A stretch of DNA of 64,000 nucleotides from Lichenicoccus roseus. GTDB taxonomy: Bacteria > Pseudomonadota > Alphaproteobacteria > Acetobacterales > Acetobacteraceae. A model generated the notes under the pieces. The model had not been told where the DNA came from. It searched no databases and saw only the letters and a list, made by a program, of their open reading frames with translations. The translations under genes and the position numbers were made by a program. This document shows, in pieces, positions 7,884-17,154 of this stretch; the stretch's first letter is position 1, and every line of letters begins with the position of its first letter. Where the stretch lies: assembly GCF_005844085.1 (NCBI RefSeq), contig NZ_VCDI01000004.1, forward strand, positions 62,001 through 126,000, read 5' to 3'.

Positions 7884-9095
7884 ATGATCAACCGGGCATT
7901 CCTGAAGGCGGGTCACACTCCGACCCTGCTCAGCGCCTTCTTCTATTTCGACATGGCCTTCATGGTCTGGGCGCTGCTTGGCCCGCTCGGCGTGCAGCTC
8001 TCGCACCTGCTGCACCTGACCCCGAGCCAGAAGGGCCTGATGGTGGCGCTGCCGATCCTGTCCGGGGCGCTGCTGCGGGTAGTATTCGGCGTGCTGGTCG
8101 ACCGGCTGCATCCGCGCCTGACCGGCATCATCACCCAGTGCATCGTGCTCGCAACCCTGGTGGGCGTCTGGCTGATCGGCATCCATTCCTATGGCGAGAT
8201 GCTGATCCTGGGCCTGCTGCTCGGCGTCGCCGGCGCCTCGTTCGCGGTGGCACTGCCGCTGGCCTCGCGCTGGTATCCGCCCGAATACCAGGGGATCGTG
8301 CTCGGCATCGCCGGCGCCGGCAATTCCGGCACCGTGCTTGCCGCCTTGTTCGCACCGTTGCTGGCGGCGCATTTCGGCATCGGGACCGTCTTCATCATCG
8401 CCGCCATACCGGTGGCGATCGCCTTCGCGACCTATCTCGCTTTCGCCCGCAACGCCCCGTCGCAGCCACCGCCGAAGCAGCTCGGGGAATATGCCGCCGT
8501 GCTCGGCCATGGCGATGCCTGGTGGTTCATGCTGTTCTACGGCGTGACGTTTGGCGGCTTCTCGGGCCTCGCCTCGTCGCTCACCATCTATTTCAACGGC
8601 CAGTACGGCCTCTCCGCGATCACCGCCGGCTATTGCACCGCCGCCTGCGTCTTCGCCGGCTCGATGGTGCGGCCGGTCGGCGGCGCGCTGGCCGACCGCA
8701 TCGGCGGCATACGCGCGCTCAGCATCATGTACCTGGTCGCCGCGGCGGCGCTGATCATCGTATCGGTCGGGCTGCCGGTGTTCTGGATGGCGCTCGCCGT
8801 CTTCGTGGTGAGCATGCTGGCGTTCGGCATGGGCAACGGCGCGGTGTTCCAGCTGGTGCCGCAGCGCTTCCGTCGCGAGATCGGCGTGATGACCGGCCTG
8901 GTCGGCATGTGCGGCGGCGTCGGCGGGTTCTTCCTGGCCTCCTCGCTCGGCTTCGCGCGCCAGCATACCGGCTCGTATGGCGCCGGCTTCCTGATCTTCG
9001 CGGGGTTGGCGCTGGTCGCCCTGCTCGGCCTGACCAGCGTGAAGTCGCGCTGGCGCACGACCTGGGGTGCCAGCGCGGACGTCGCCCGGGTGTGA
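7884..9095 (+). CDS. narK: Nitrate/nitrite transporter (MFS, NarK/NasA type)
   Basis: A 403-residue inner-membrane transporter with about 12 hydrophobic helices. The N-terminus (FYFDMAFMVWALLGPLGVQL) and the two Gly-rich nitrate-signature helices (IAGAGNSGTVLAALFAP around residue 145, and MGNGAVFQLVPQRF with TGLVGMCGGVGGFFL around residues 315-350) identify the nitrate/nitrite porter branch of the major facilitator superfamily. It imports nitrate for the reductases encoded downstream. Its TGA overlaps the ATG of the nitrate reductase by one base, so translation is probably coupled. It starts 109 bases from the divergent kinase gene. Confidence 0.94.
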   Translation: MINRAFLKAGHTPTLLSAFFYFDMAFMVWALLGPLGVQLSHLLHLTPSQKGLMVALPILSGALLRVVFGVLVDRLHPRLTGIITQCIVLATLVGVWLIGIHSYGEMLILGLLLGVAGASFAVALPLASRWYPPEYQGIVLGIAGAGNSGTVLAALFAPLLAAHFGIGTVFIIAAIPVAIAFATYLAFARNAPSQPPPKQLGEYAAVLGHGDAWWFMLFYGVTFGGFSGLASSLTIYFNGQYGLSAITAGYCTAACVFAGSMVRPVGGALADRIGGIRALSIMYLVAAAALIIVSVGLPVFWMALAVFVVSMLAFGMGNGAVFQLVPQRFRREIGVMTGLVGMCGGVGGFFLASSLGFARQHTGSYGAGFLIFAGLALVALLGLTSVKSRWRTTWGASADVARV

Positions 9096-11185
9096 TGTTG
9101 GACGCGCTCGCCATCACCCGCACCGAAACCCACTGCCCGTACTGCGCCCTGCAATGCGGCATGACGCTGGAGCGTGGCGGCGACGGCCATTTCACCGTGC
9201 AGTCGCGCGACTTCCCGACCAACAAGGGTGGCATGTGCCGCAAGGGCTGGACCGCGGGCAGCCTGCTCACCCATCCCGAGCGCCTGACCACTCCGATGCT
9301 GCGCGACGCCAAGGGTGCAGCGCTGCGGCCGGCCTCGTGGGACGAGGCGCTGGACCGCATCGTCGACGGCATCCGGCTGCTGCAGGGTATGCATGGCCGC
9401 GACAGCATCGCGGTATTCGGCGGTGGCGGGCTGACCAACGAGAAGGCCTACCTGCTCGGCAAGTTCGCGCGCGTCGTGCTGGGCACCGCGCATATCGACT
9501 ACAATGGACGCTTCTGCATGGCGTCCGCCGCGACAGCCGGCCTGCGCGCATTCGGGATGGATCGCGGGCTGCCGTTCCCGCTCGACGATATTCCCGGCGC
9601 CGAGGCCGTCCTGATCGCGGGCGGCAATCCCGCCGAGACGATGCCGCCGATCATGCAGTATTTCGAGGCGCAGCGGGATCGCGGCGGCAAGCTAATTGTA
9701 AGCGATCCGAGACGCACCGCGACTGCGAAGCTCGCCGACCTGCATCTGCAGCTGACCCCGGGGACGGACGCGTCATTGGCCAACGGGCTGCTGCACGTGG
9801 CGGTGCGCGACAAGCTGATCGATCCGCATTTCATCGCCACCCGCACCACCGGCTGGGATGCGGTGCGGCGCACCGTGGCGTCGTACTGGCCGGACCGCGT
9901 CGAGCGCGAGACCGGCGTGCCGGCGCTGCAGATCGAGCGCGCCGCGCACATGCTGGGCGAAGCCGCCACCGCGATCATCCTGTCCGGACGCGGCGCCGAG
10001 CAGCAGAGCCAGGGCGTGCAGAACGCGCTCGCCTTCATCAACCTGGCCCTGGCACTCGGGCAGGCCGGGCGGATGCATTGCGGCTGGGGCTGTCTCACCG
10101 GCCAGGGCAACGGCCAGGGCGGTCGCGAGCATGGCCAGAAGAACGACCAGCTGCCCGGCTACCGGCAGCTCGCCAATCCGAGGCATCGCGCCGAGGTCGC
10201 CGCCGTCTGGGGGGTGCCTCCGGAAAGCCTGCCGCAGCCCGGCCTGCCGGCGGTCGGCATCCTGGACGCGCTCGGGCGCGAGGGCGGCATCCAGGGCCTG
10301 CTGCTGATGGCCTGCAACCTGCTGTTGTCTGCGCCGGACACCGCGACGCTGGCGCAGCGGCTCTCCGACCTGCCGCTGTTCGTCGCCTGCGACCAGTTCC
10401 TGGGCGAGACCTCGTCGCTTGCCGACATCGTGCTGCCGGTGACGCAATGGGCCGAGGAGAGCGGCACCATGACCAATCTCGAGGGCCGCGTGCTGCATCG
10501 CCGGCAGGCGGTCGAACCGCCGCCCGGCGTGCGCAGCGATCTCGACATCATGGCGGATCTCGCCGCACGGCTCGGCCATGGACGGCATATTCCATCGAGC
10601 GATCCCGAGCAGGTGTTCGACGAGTTGCGGCGCGCCTCCAGCGGCGGCCCTGCGGATTATGCAGGCATTTCTCTGGGGCGCATCGACCGCGAGCAGGGCG
10701 TGTTCTGGCCCTGTCCGGACGAGAGCGGCGACGACCATCGCCGCCCCTACCTGACGCGGTTCGCGCACGAGGATGGCCGCGCCCGCTTCCATGCGGTGCA
10801 ACGTCGCACCTCCGCCGAGGAGCCGGATGCGAACTATCCGCTCTACCTCACCACCGGTCGGGTGCTCAGCCACTACCAGACCGGCGCGCAGACCCGGCGC
10901 GTACCGGAGCTGGCCGCGGCCGAGCCGGAGGCGTTTGCCGAGATCCATCCCGATACCGCGCGCCTCGCCGGCATCGTGCAGGGCAGCATGGCGCTACTCA
11001 CCACGCGCCGCGGCAAGGCACGTTTCAAGGCCAGGCTGACGCCCGACATCAGGCGCGACACGATCTTCGTGCCGTTCCATTGGGGCGGCGCCTCCAACGC
11101 CAACCTGCTGACCAACGACGCCGTCGATCCTGTCTCGAAGATTCCGGAGTACAAGATCTGCGCCGTGCATCTCGCGCCTGCGTAA
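9095..11185 (+). CDS. Assimilatory nitrate reductase, molybdopterin catalytic subunit
   Basis: A 696-residue molybdopterin oxidoreductase of the NasA/NasC/NarB type, reducing nitrate to nitrite in the cytoplasm. The N-terminal [4Fe-4S] motif is C14-x2-C17-x3-C21 with C48. The molybdopterin core follows (GGGGLTNEKAYLLGKFAR, DYNGRFCMASAATAG, IAGGNPAETMPPIMQ), then the molydop-binding C-terminal domain from about YLTTGRVLSHYQTG to the VPFHWGGASNANLLT segment. The start at 9095 overlaps the narK stop. Length matches the small assimilatory class that lacks the C-terminal [2Fe-2S]/FAD extensions. The electron donor subunit is not evident in the window. Confidence 0.95.
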   Translation: MLDALAITRTETHCPYCALQCGMTLERGGDGHFTVQSRDFPTNKGGMCRKGWTAGSLLTHPERLTTPMLRDAKGAALRPASWDEALDRIVDGIRLLQGMHGRDSIAVFGGGGLTNEKAYLLGKFARVVLGTAHIDYNGRFCMASAATAGLRAFGMDRGLPFPLDDIPGAEAVLIAGGNPAETMPPIMQYFEAQRDRGGKLIVSDPRRTATAKLADLHLQLTPGTDASLANGLLHVAVRDKLIDPHFIATRTTGWDAVRRTVASYWPDRVERETGVPALQIERAAHMLGEAATAIILSGRGAEQQSQGVQNALAFINLALALGQAGRMHCGWGCLTGQGNGQGGREHGQKNDQLPGYRQLANPRHRAEVAAVWGVPPESLPQPGLPAVGILDALGREGGIQGLLLMACNLLLSAPDTATLAQRLSDLPLFVACDQFLGETSSLADIVLPVTQWAEESGTMTNLEGRVLHRRQAVEPPPGVRSDLDIMADLAARLGHGRHIPSSDPEQVFDELRRASSGGPADYAGISLGRIDREQGVFWPCPDESGDDHRRPYLTRFAHEDGRARFHAVQRRTSAEEPDANYPLYLTTGRVLSHYQTGAQTRRVPELAAAEPEAFAEIHPDTARLAGIVQGSMALLTTRRGKARFKARLTPDIRRDTIFVPFHWGGASNANLLTNDAVDPVSKIPEYKICAVHLAPA

Positions 11186-11206
11186 GCACCAGAGGACGGA
11201 ACCACC

Positions 11207-11557
11207 ATGATCGAAGCAACGCCCAGGATCATCACCGGCATCTTCACCTTCACCGGGGCCGGGTTCGGCAACCCCGTCGTGCTGTCCGGGCTCGAAGCCT
11301 ATAAAGTGCCTGCCGACAGACGGTCGCAGCTGGTCTATCTGCGCGCCGGCAATTCCGCCGACGAGATGGTGAGCCTGGTGCTGCTGCGCGATGGCTCGCC
11401 GATGCGGCTGTTTCCGCTCGGCGCGAAATCCGGTCAGCACGTGCCGCTCGCGGTGGTCGAGGATCTGTTCCCGGAGACGACGATCGAGATGCGCGTCGCC
11501 GCCCCCGAGGGCGTGTCCGGCACGGTGGTGATCGATATGGGGCTGATGGAAATCTGA
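11207..11557 (+). CDS. Conserved-looking hypothetical protein of the nitrate operon
   Basis: A 116-residue soluble protein of unknown function between the nitrate reductase and nirB. It has no Cys, no signal peptide and no membrane segment. Alternating hydrophobic residues and regular Gly/Pro turns (IITGIFTFTGAGFGNPVVL, LVYLRAGNSADEMVSLVLL, MRLFPLGAKSGQHVPL, TIEMRVAAPEGVSGTVVI) predict an all-beta sandwich. It starts 21 bases after the reductase stop with a GAGGACGGA-like ribosome site, and its TGA overlaps an ATG of the nirB frame. The position argues for a role in nitrate or nitrite reduction, such as a maturation factor or accessory subunit, but I recognise no family. Confidence 0.7.
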   Translation: MIEATPRIITGIFTFTGAGFGNPVVLSGLEAYKVPADRRSQLVYLRAGNSADEMVSLVLLRDGSPMRLFPLGAKSGQHVPLAVVEDLFPETTIEMRVAAPEGVSGTVVIDMGLMEI

Positions 11558-11571
11558 TGGGAGAAGCGGCC

Positions 11572-14019
11572 ATGACGCGACAGAGGCTGGTTGTCATCGG
11601 AAACGGCATGGCCGGCGCCCGGGCGGTCGAGGAGGTGCTCGCGCGCGGCGGCGCCGACATGTTCGACATCACCATGTTCGGTGACGAGCCGTACGGAAAC
11701 TACAACCGCATCATGCTTTCGAACGTGCTGAGCGGCGTGCAGGACGCCAGCGAGATCTATATCAATCCGCTCGACTGGTATGCGGACAACGCCATCACGC
11801 TGCATACCGGCTCGCCGGTCACCGAGATCGACCGCGCCGCGCGCGTGGTGATGTCGGAAGCAGGAGTGAAGGCGCATTACGACGTGCTGCTGATCGCCAC
11901 CGGCAGCCGCGCCTTCATCCCGCCGGTCGAGAATATCCGCAACGACAAGGGCGAGCTCCGCGAGGGCGTGTTCGGGTTCCGCTCGATCGACGACTGCACC
12001 GGGATCATGGCAACCGCGAAGCGCAGCAAGGTCGCGGCGGTGATCGGCGGTGGGCTGCTCGGTCTGGAGGCGGCGCGCGGCCTGCTGAACCATGGCTGCG
12101 AGGTGCATGTCATCCACCTGTCAAAGCACCTGATGAACGCCCAGCTCGACACCCAGGGCGGCGCCATCCTGCGCCGCCAGATGGAGGAGATGGGCGTCGT
12201 GATCCATCTTGGAAAGAGCACCGAAGCCGTTCTGGGTGACGGCCGCATCACCGGCCTGCGCTTCAAGGACGGTGATACGCTCGCCTGCGACATGCTGGTG
12301 GTGTCGGCCGGCATCCGTCCGAATGTCGAGGTCGCGCAGCGTGCCGGCCTCACGGTGGAGCGCGCCATCGTGGTCGACAACCACATGCGCTGCCTGGACG
12401 ACCGCCGCATCTTCGTGGTGGGCGAATGCGCACAGCATCGCGGCAAGGTCTACGGACTGGTGGCGCCGCTCTGGGACCAGGCGAAGGTGTTCGCCGATCA
12501 CGTCACCGACCGCAACTTGGATGCCGCCTATCACGGTTCGAAGCTTGCCACCAAGCTCAAGGTCATGGGTGTGGAATTGGCCTCGATGGGCATCACCGAT
12601 CCTGTCGATGAGCGCGACGAGGTGATCCAGTTCAGCGAGCCGGGCCGCGGCACCTACAAGAAACTCATCGTGCGCGAAGGGCGCCTGGTCGGCGGCATCC
12701 TGATGGGCGACATCTCCAAGGCCGCCTACCTGATGCAGGCGTTCGATCGCGACAGCAAGCTGCCGGAGGAGCGCCTCGGACTGCTGTTCGATCTGGGCAC
12801 GCCGTCGCAGAAGATCACGCTCGACGAGATGCCTGCCGACCAGCAGGTGTGCAACTGCAACGGCGTCACCAAGGAGGCGATCGGCGCCTGCGTGAAGTCG
12901 GGCCGCAAGACCACCAAGGCGGTGATGGATGCAACCCGCGCCGGCATGGGATGCGGCTCCTGCAAGAGTCTTGTCGGCGAGGTGGTGGCCTGGTTCGCCG
13001 GCGGCGCGGTCGAGGAGGACCCGTCGATCCACTACTACGTACCCTGCATTCCGATGACCAAGCCGGAGCTGGTGGCCGCCGTGCGCGACCAGGAGCTTCG
13101 CTCGGTATCGTCGGTGTTCCGGGCGCTTTCTGGCGGCATCGAGGACGCCGCCAGCAAGCCGGCGCTGGCATCGCTGCTGATCACGATCTGGGCCGGAGAG
13201 TATGAGGACGAGCGCGACGCCCGCTTCATCAACGACCGTGTGCACGCCAATATCCAGAAGGACGGCACCTTCTCGGTGGTGCCGGAAATGGCGGGCGGCG
13301 TCACCAGCCCGGACGACCTCATCCGCATTGCCGAGGTGGCCAAGAAATACAACGTGCCGTTGGTCAAGCTCACCGGCGGCCAGCGCATCGACCTCGTCGG
13401 CATCAGCAAGGAGGACCTGCCGAAGGTGTGGGCCGATCTCGGAATGCCGTCCGGGCACGCGTACGGCAAGAGCTACCGTACTTGCAAGAGCTGCATCGGC
13501 ACCGAGTTCTGCCGCTTCGGGCTCGGCGACAGCATGGGGCTGGCGACGAAGATCGAGAAGCGTTTCCGCGGCGTCGACAGCCCGGCCAAGCTGAAGCTCG
13601 CCACCGCCGGCTGTCCGCGCAACTGCTCTGAGGCGATGGTGAAGGATATCGGCGCGGTCGCGATCGGCAACGACAAGTGGGAGATCTACGTGGGAGGCGC
13701 AGCGGGGGCGCATATCCGCAAGGGCGACGTGCTGTGCACCGTCGATGGCGAGGATGCAGTCATGCAGATCACCGCGCGCTTCATGCAGTACTACCGCGAG
13801 AACGCGAAGTGGAAGGAGCGCACCTACACCTTTGTCGAGCGTGTGGGCATCGAGCGCCTTCGTGCGGTGGTGGTGGACGACAGCGACGGTATCGTGGAGG
13901 CGCTCGATGCCGCCATGCAGCGTTCGGTCGATGCCGCCTACGACCCGTGGCAGGAGGCCGTGCATCCACGTACGGCAAACCAGTTCAGCGACCTGCTCGT
14001 CGCCGACGGAGCCGGATAA
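11572..14019 (+). CDS. nirB: Nitrite reductase [NAD(P)H], large subunit
   Basis: An 815-residue flavoprotein that reduces nitrite to ammonium in the cytoplasm. The N-terminal FAD/NAD(P)H pyridine-nucleotide-disulfide oxidoreductase domain begins RLVVIGNGMAGAR. The BFD-like [2Fe-2S] domain uses C427, C429, C461 and C464. The C-terminal nitrite/sulfite reductase ferredoxin-like and siroheme domains carry the [4Fe-4S]-siroheme ligands C641-x5-C647 and C681-x3-C685. ATG 11572 is preferred because GGGAGA lies 8-10 bases upstream; the same frame has an ATG at 11557 overlapping the previous stop. Its TAA overlaps the ATG of nirD. Confidence 0.95.
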   Translation: MTRQRLVVIGNGMAGARAVEEVLARGGADMFDITMFGDEPYGNYNRIMLSNVLSGVQDASEIYINPLDWYADNAITLHTGSPVTEIDRAARVVMSEAGVKAHYDVLLIATGSRAFIPPVENIRNDKGELREGVFGFRSIDDCTGIMATAKRSKVAAVIGGGLLGLEAARGLLNHGCEVHVIHLSKHLMNAQLDTQGGAILRRQMEEMGVVIHLGKSTEAVLGDGRITGLRFKDGDTLACDMLVVSAGIRPNVEVAQRAGLTVERAIVVDNHMRCLDDRRIFVVGECAQHRGKVYGLVAPLWDQAKVFADHVTDRNLDAAYHGSKLATKLKVMGVELASMGITDPVDERDEVIQFSEPGRGTYKKLIVREGRLVGGILMGDISKAAYLMQAFDRDSKLPEERLGLLFDLGTPSQKITLDEMPADQQVCNCNGVTKEAIGACVKSGRKTTKAVMDATRAGMGCGSCKSLVGEVVAWFAGGAVEEDPSIHYYVPCIPMTKPELVAAVRDQELRSVSSVFRALSGGIEDAASKPALASLLITIWAGEYEDERDARFINDRVHANIQKDGTFSVVPEMAGGVTSPDDLIRIAEVAKKYNVPLVKLTGGQRIDLVGISKEDLPKVWADLGMPSGHAYGKSYRTCKSCIGTEFCRFGLGDSMGLATKIEKRFRGVDSPAKLKLATAGCPRNCSEAMVKDIGAVAIGNDKWEIYVGGAAGAHIRKGDVLCTVDGEDAVMQITARFMQYYRENAKWKERTYTFVERVGIERLRAVVVDDSDGIVEALDAAMQRSVDAAYDPWQEAVHPRTANQFSDLLVADGAG

Positions 14020-14333
14020 TGGCAGGCGCGATCAGGATCGCCCATCTCTCCGACATTCCCGAAGGCGAAGGCAGACTGGTGGAAGCGGCGGGGATGCATC
14101 TTGCCGTGTTCCGCACCAGGGCCGGGGTGTTCGCGACCCAGCCGGAGTGTCCGCACCGGCAGGGCCCGCTCGCAGATGGGCTGACCGGCACCCACACCAT
14201 CATGTGTCCGCTGCACGACCGCACCTACGACCTGCGTACCGGCGCCGGCGTCAACACGGAGTGCAGCATCACCACGTATCCGCTCACGGTGGGCGAGGAT
14301 GGGGCGATCATGCTCGCGGCGGCTGCGGGCTGA
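14019..14333 (+). CDS. nirD: Nitrite reductase small subunit, Rieske-like
   Basis: A 104-residue partner of NirB with a Rieske-type fold, starting on an ATG that overlaps the last base of the nirB TAA. It contains CPH and, 18 residues on, CPLH: the CxH...CxxH ligand pattern of a Rieske [2Fe-2S] cluster. Some NirD proteins, including that of E. coli as I recall, have lost these ligands, so this version probably binds a cluster. It probably mediates electron transfer within, or assembly of, the NirBD complex. It closes the nitrate operon; the next gene starts after a short gap and has an unrelated function. Confidence 0.9.
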   Translation: MAGAIRIAHLSDIPEGEGRLVEAAGMHLAVFRTRAGVFATQPECPHRQGPLADGLTGTHTIMCPLHDRTYDLRTGAGVNTECSITTYPLTVGEDGAIMLAAAAG

Positions 14334-14384
14334 CATGCGTGCGGGTTGCGGAACGGCTCACGGCAGGCTCTAACACCCGGCGGA

Positions 14385-16388
14385 TTGACTTGGGTAAAAG
14401 CAGTGGCGAATGGGCGATCGGTTCTGGCGGTAGCGATGATGCTGGGGGCGTCGCAGACCGGGGCGGCGATGGCGCGGGAGGCCCCGGACCCGCCTCCCGC
14501 ATCGACATCGAAGACGGTAGCTGCAGGCGGCGATATCCCTGCGCATTTCAAGCCGATGCTGAGCACCTACGACTACGACAAGCGCGACGTCATGATCCCG
14601 ATGCGCGACGGTGCCCGCCTGCATGCGGTCATCATCGTCCCGCACACCGTGAAGCACGGACCGATCATGCTCGATCGCACGCCGTACAGCGCAGACAAGA
14701 TGACCGGCAAGGTGGAGTCGCCGCTCGTCGACGAGACGATGCGCTACGTGTTTCGCGACCTGGTCGAGGACGGCTACATCGTCGTGGCCGAGGATGTGCG
14801 CGGCAAATACAAGTCCGACGGCGACTACGTGATGAACCGGCCGCTGGTCGGGCCGCTGAACCCCACGAAGGTCGATCACACCACCGACGCCTACGACACG
14901 ATCTCATGGCTGGTGCGGCACGTCCCGGAATCGAACGGCCGTGTCGGCACGATCGGCACCAGCTACGACGGGTTCACCACGCTGATGAGCCTGATCAACC
15001 CGAACCCGGCACTCAAGGCGGCGGTGCCGATCAATCCGATGGTCGACACCTGGGTTGGTGACGACTGGTTCCATCATGGAGCGTTCCGCCAGGAGATGAT
15101 GGACTACGTCTATGGCCAGACCGCCTCGAAGGATTCGAGCTCCGAGTGGTGGGCCACCGGACACGACGATTTCACCGTCTACATGCGCCACGGCTCGGCC
15201 GGAGCGTTCGGGCGGTCGATGGGAATGGAGCAGTTGCCGTTCTGGCGGCGCCTGGAGGCGCATCCCGCCTACGACGCGTTCTGGCAGGGACAGGCGGTGG
15301 ATAAACTCCTGGCACGCGCGCCACTGACGGTGCCGACGCTGTTCGTGCAGGGACAGTGGGACCAGGAGGACATCTACGGCGCGATGGCCGCCTACGAGGC
15401 GACGGCCGCCAAGGGGGATGCGTCGAACCGGTTCCTGGTCATGGGGCCGTGGTTCCACGGCCAGGCCAATACCAAGGGCACGGCGCTCGGGCCGTTCGAG
15501 TGGGGCGAGGATACCGGCGCGTGGTTCCGCCACCACGTCATGCTGCCGTTCCTCGATGCGCGGCTGAAGGACAACGGGTCGCCCGCGCGCATCGCACCTG
15601 TCACCGTATTCCAGACCGGCAGCAACACCTGGCGGACCTATCCCAACTGGCCGCAGGCCTGCGCCGCATGCGCCGATACCGGTCATGCGCTCTACCTGCA
15701 GGCGAATGGCGGGCTGTCGTTCGACAAGCCCGCGGCAGATGCGCCCGGCTTCGACGAATACGTGTCCGATCCGGCCAAGCCGGTGCCGTACCGACCACGA
15801 CCGATCCGGCCGACCTACGCCGACGATTCGACCTGGCACAACTGGCTGGTCGACGACCAGCGCTTCGCCGACGGGCGCACGGACGTGCTGAGCTACAGCA
15901 CGCCCCCGCTGAAGGCGCCGGTCACCATAACCGGAGCCCCGGTCGCGCATCTGTCGGCGTCCACCACCGGCACGGACGCGGACTGGGTGGTCAAGCTGAT
16001 CGATGTCTATCCTGACATCGTGCCGGAGCAGCCGGAACTCGGCGGCTACGAGCTCGGCATCGGCATGGACATCCTGCGCGGGCGCTACCGCGACGATCCG
16101 GCGCATCCGAGCGCGATCCCGGCGGGCAAGGTGGTGTCCTACACGCTGGCGCTGCCGAACGTGAACCATGTCTTCCTGCCGGGGCACCGGATCATGGTGC
16201 AGATCCAGTCGAGCTGGTTTCCGCTCTACGACCGCAACCCGCAGAGCTACGTGCCCAACATCTTCTTTGCCAGGCCCGGCGACTACATCAAGGCGACCGA
16301 CCGGGTGTTCCATACGCCCGATGCTGCCAGCTACGTGCAGCTTCCGGTGGTGGCGAGCGCCGACGGAACGGAGGTTGCGGGACCTTGA
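14385..16388 (+). CDS. Exported CocE/NonD family serine hydrolase (alpha-amino-acid ester hydrolase-like)
   Basis: A roughly 667-residue alpha/beta hydrolase of the X-Pro dipeptidyl-peptidase S15/CocE family. The nucleophile Ser lies in GTSYDG (codon at 14961). The likely acid Asp is in GQWDQED and the His in GPWFHG. A jelly-roll C-terminal domain follows, ending near SYVQLPVVASADG. Motifs resemble the alpha-amino-acid ester hydrolases known from acetic acid bacteria. The start is uncertain: TTG 14346, TTG 14385 and GTG 14403 are in frame and no ATG precedes the hydrophobic signal segment SVLAVAMMLGA. The Ala-rich AAMA site before REAP predicts periplasmic export. The physiological substrate is unknown. 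Confidence 0.85.
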   Translation: MTWVKAVANGRSVLAVAMMLGASQTGAAMAREAPDPPPASTSKTVAAGGDIPAHFKPMLSTYDYDKRDVMIPMRDGARLHAVIIVPHTVKHGPIMLDRTPYSADKMTGKVESPLVDETMRYVFRDLVEDGYIVVAEDVRGKYKSDGDYVMNRPLVGPLNPTKVDHTTDAYDTISWLVRHVPESNGRVGTIGTSYDGFTTLMSLINPNPALKAAVPINPMVDTWVGDDWFHHGAFRQEMMDYVYGQTASKDSSSEWWATGHDDFTVYMRHGSAGAFGRSMGMEQLPFWRRLEAHPAYDAFWQGQAVDKLLARAPLTVPTLFVQGQWDQEDIYGAMAAYEATAAKGDASNRFLVMGPWFHGQANTKGTALGPFEWGEDTGAWFRHHVMLPFLDARLKDNGSPARIAPVTVFQTGSNTWRTYPNWPQACAACADTGHALYLQANGGLSFDKPAADAPGFDEYVSDPAKPVPYRPRPIRPTYADDSTWHNWLVDDQRFADGRTDVLSYSTPPLKAPVTITGAPVAHLSASTTGTDADWVVKLIDVYPDIVPEQPELGGYELGIGMDILRGRYRDDPAHPSAIPAGKVVSYTLALPNVNHVFLPGHRIMVQIQSSWFPLYDRNPQSYVPNIFFARPGDYIKATDRVFHTPDAASYVQLPVVASADGTEVAGP

Positions 16389-16404
16389 CACAACCGCACG
16401 CGGA

Positions 16405-17040
16405 TCAGTCGAACTCGGTCGCCAGGGCCGGCTCGCGATGGTGCGCAAACAGGCGGGCAATCTGGTGCGGCAGGGTGCGGCCGGTGGAGAGGTCGGCGGG
16501 GATCTCGTGCTCGCCAAAGAAACGTACCTCGCTGGTCTCCAGGCTCCCACGGGCCACGCCGCCAGTCAGGGTGCAGAGGAAAAACAGCTTGTAGATCGAC
16601 CATAGCCCGGCCGGCTGGTGTCCCTGCCTGGCCCGGTCGTGCAGCAGGGCGAGCTTGACGATGCGGGCCTCGTAGCCGCTTTCCTCGCGTATCTCGCGAA
16701 GTACGCACTCGGAGGCGGTCTGGTTCACGTCGGCCCAGCCGCCCGGCAGGGTCCATCGACTGTCGTCCGCGGTCTCGCGCACCATCAGGAGGCGATGGTG
16801 CTCGTCGAACACCGCCCCGCGCACATCCACCTTCGGCGTCGCGTAGCCCTGCTCCACCTCGAACAGGGCACCCAGCGCCAACTCGTTGCCGCCAACGCGG
16901 TCGGCCAGCATGCGTGCGGCAAGCGCCCGCAGCGCCTCGTAGCGCTCTCGATCGTACGGGTCCCGCGTGAAGGCGAGCCCGGTCTGCGCGATCGCCTGCA
17001 GCCCGCGTACCTGCCGCAACCATTCCGGCTCATCCTGCAT
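16405..17040 (-). CDS. NUDIX hydrolase with Nudix_hydro_N domain
   Basis: A 211-residue enzyme starting at ATG 17040. The N-terminal helical segment (WLRQVRGLQAIAQTGLAF, then YDRERYEALRALAARML) matches the N-terminal extension of a NUDIX subfamily acting on nucleotide sugars or ADP-ribose-type substrates. The NUDIX box reads GGWADVNQ, then seven residues, then REIREESGY: the REUxEExGU metal-binding half is intact, but the first Glu of Gx5E is Gln. That position is, to my recollection, also not Glu in several relatives with this N-terminal domain, so activity is not ruled out. It is divergent from thiM and tail-to-tail with the CocE gene. Confidence 0.86.
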   Translation of the reverse strand: MQDEPEWLRQVRGLQAIAQTGLAFTRDPYDRERYEALRALAARMLADRVGGNELALGALFEVEQGYATPKVDVRGAVFDEHHRLLMVRETADDSRWTLPGGWADVNQTASECVLREIREESGYEARIVKLALLHDRARQGHQPAGLWSIYKLFFLCTLTGGVARGSLETSEVRFFGEHEIPADLSTGRTLPHQIARLFAHHREPALATEFD

Positions 17041-17154
17041 CGCGCGCCCCGCCTCGCTTACCCCGGCCGCCCTCGAATTGGACGACCGGCGGCGAGCGGA
17101 CGATACAGATTGCGGCTGCCCGTACCCAGGCAGCGAAGCAACCAAAGGCCGACG

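Noticed and set aside
17041-17154. TPP riboswitch upstream of thiM.
   Set aside because: No CUGAGA-type core or matching stems were found; the 114-base gap is also the divergent promoter of the NUDIX gene.
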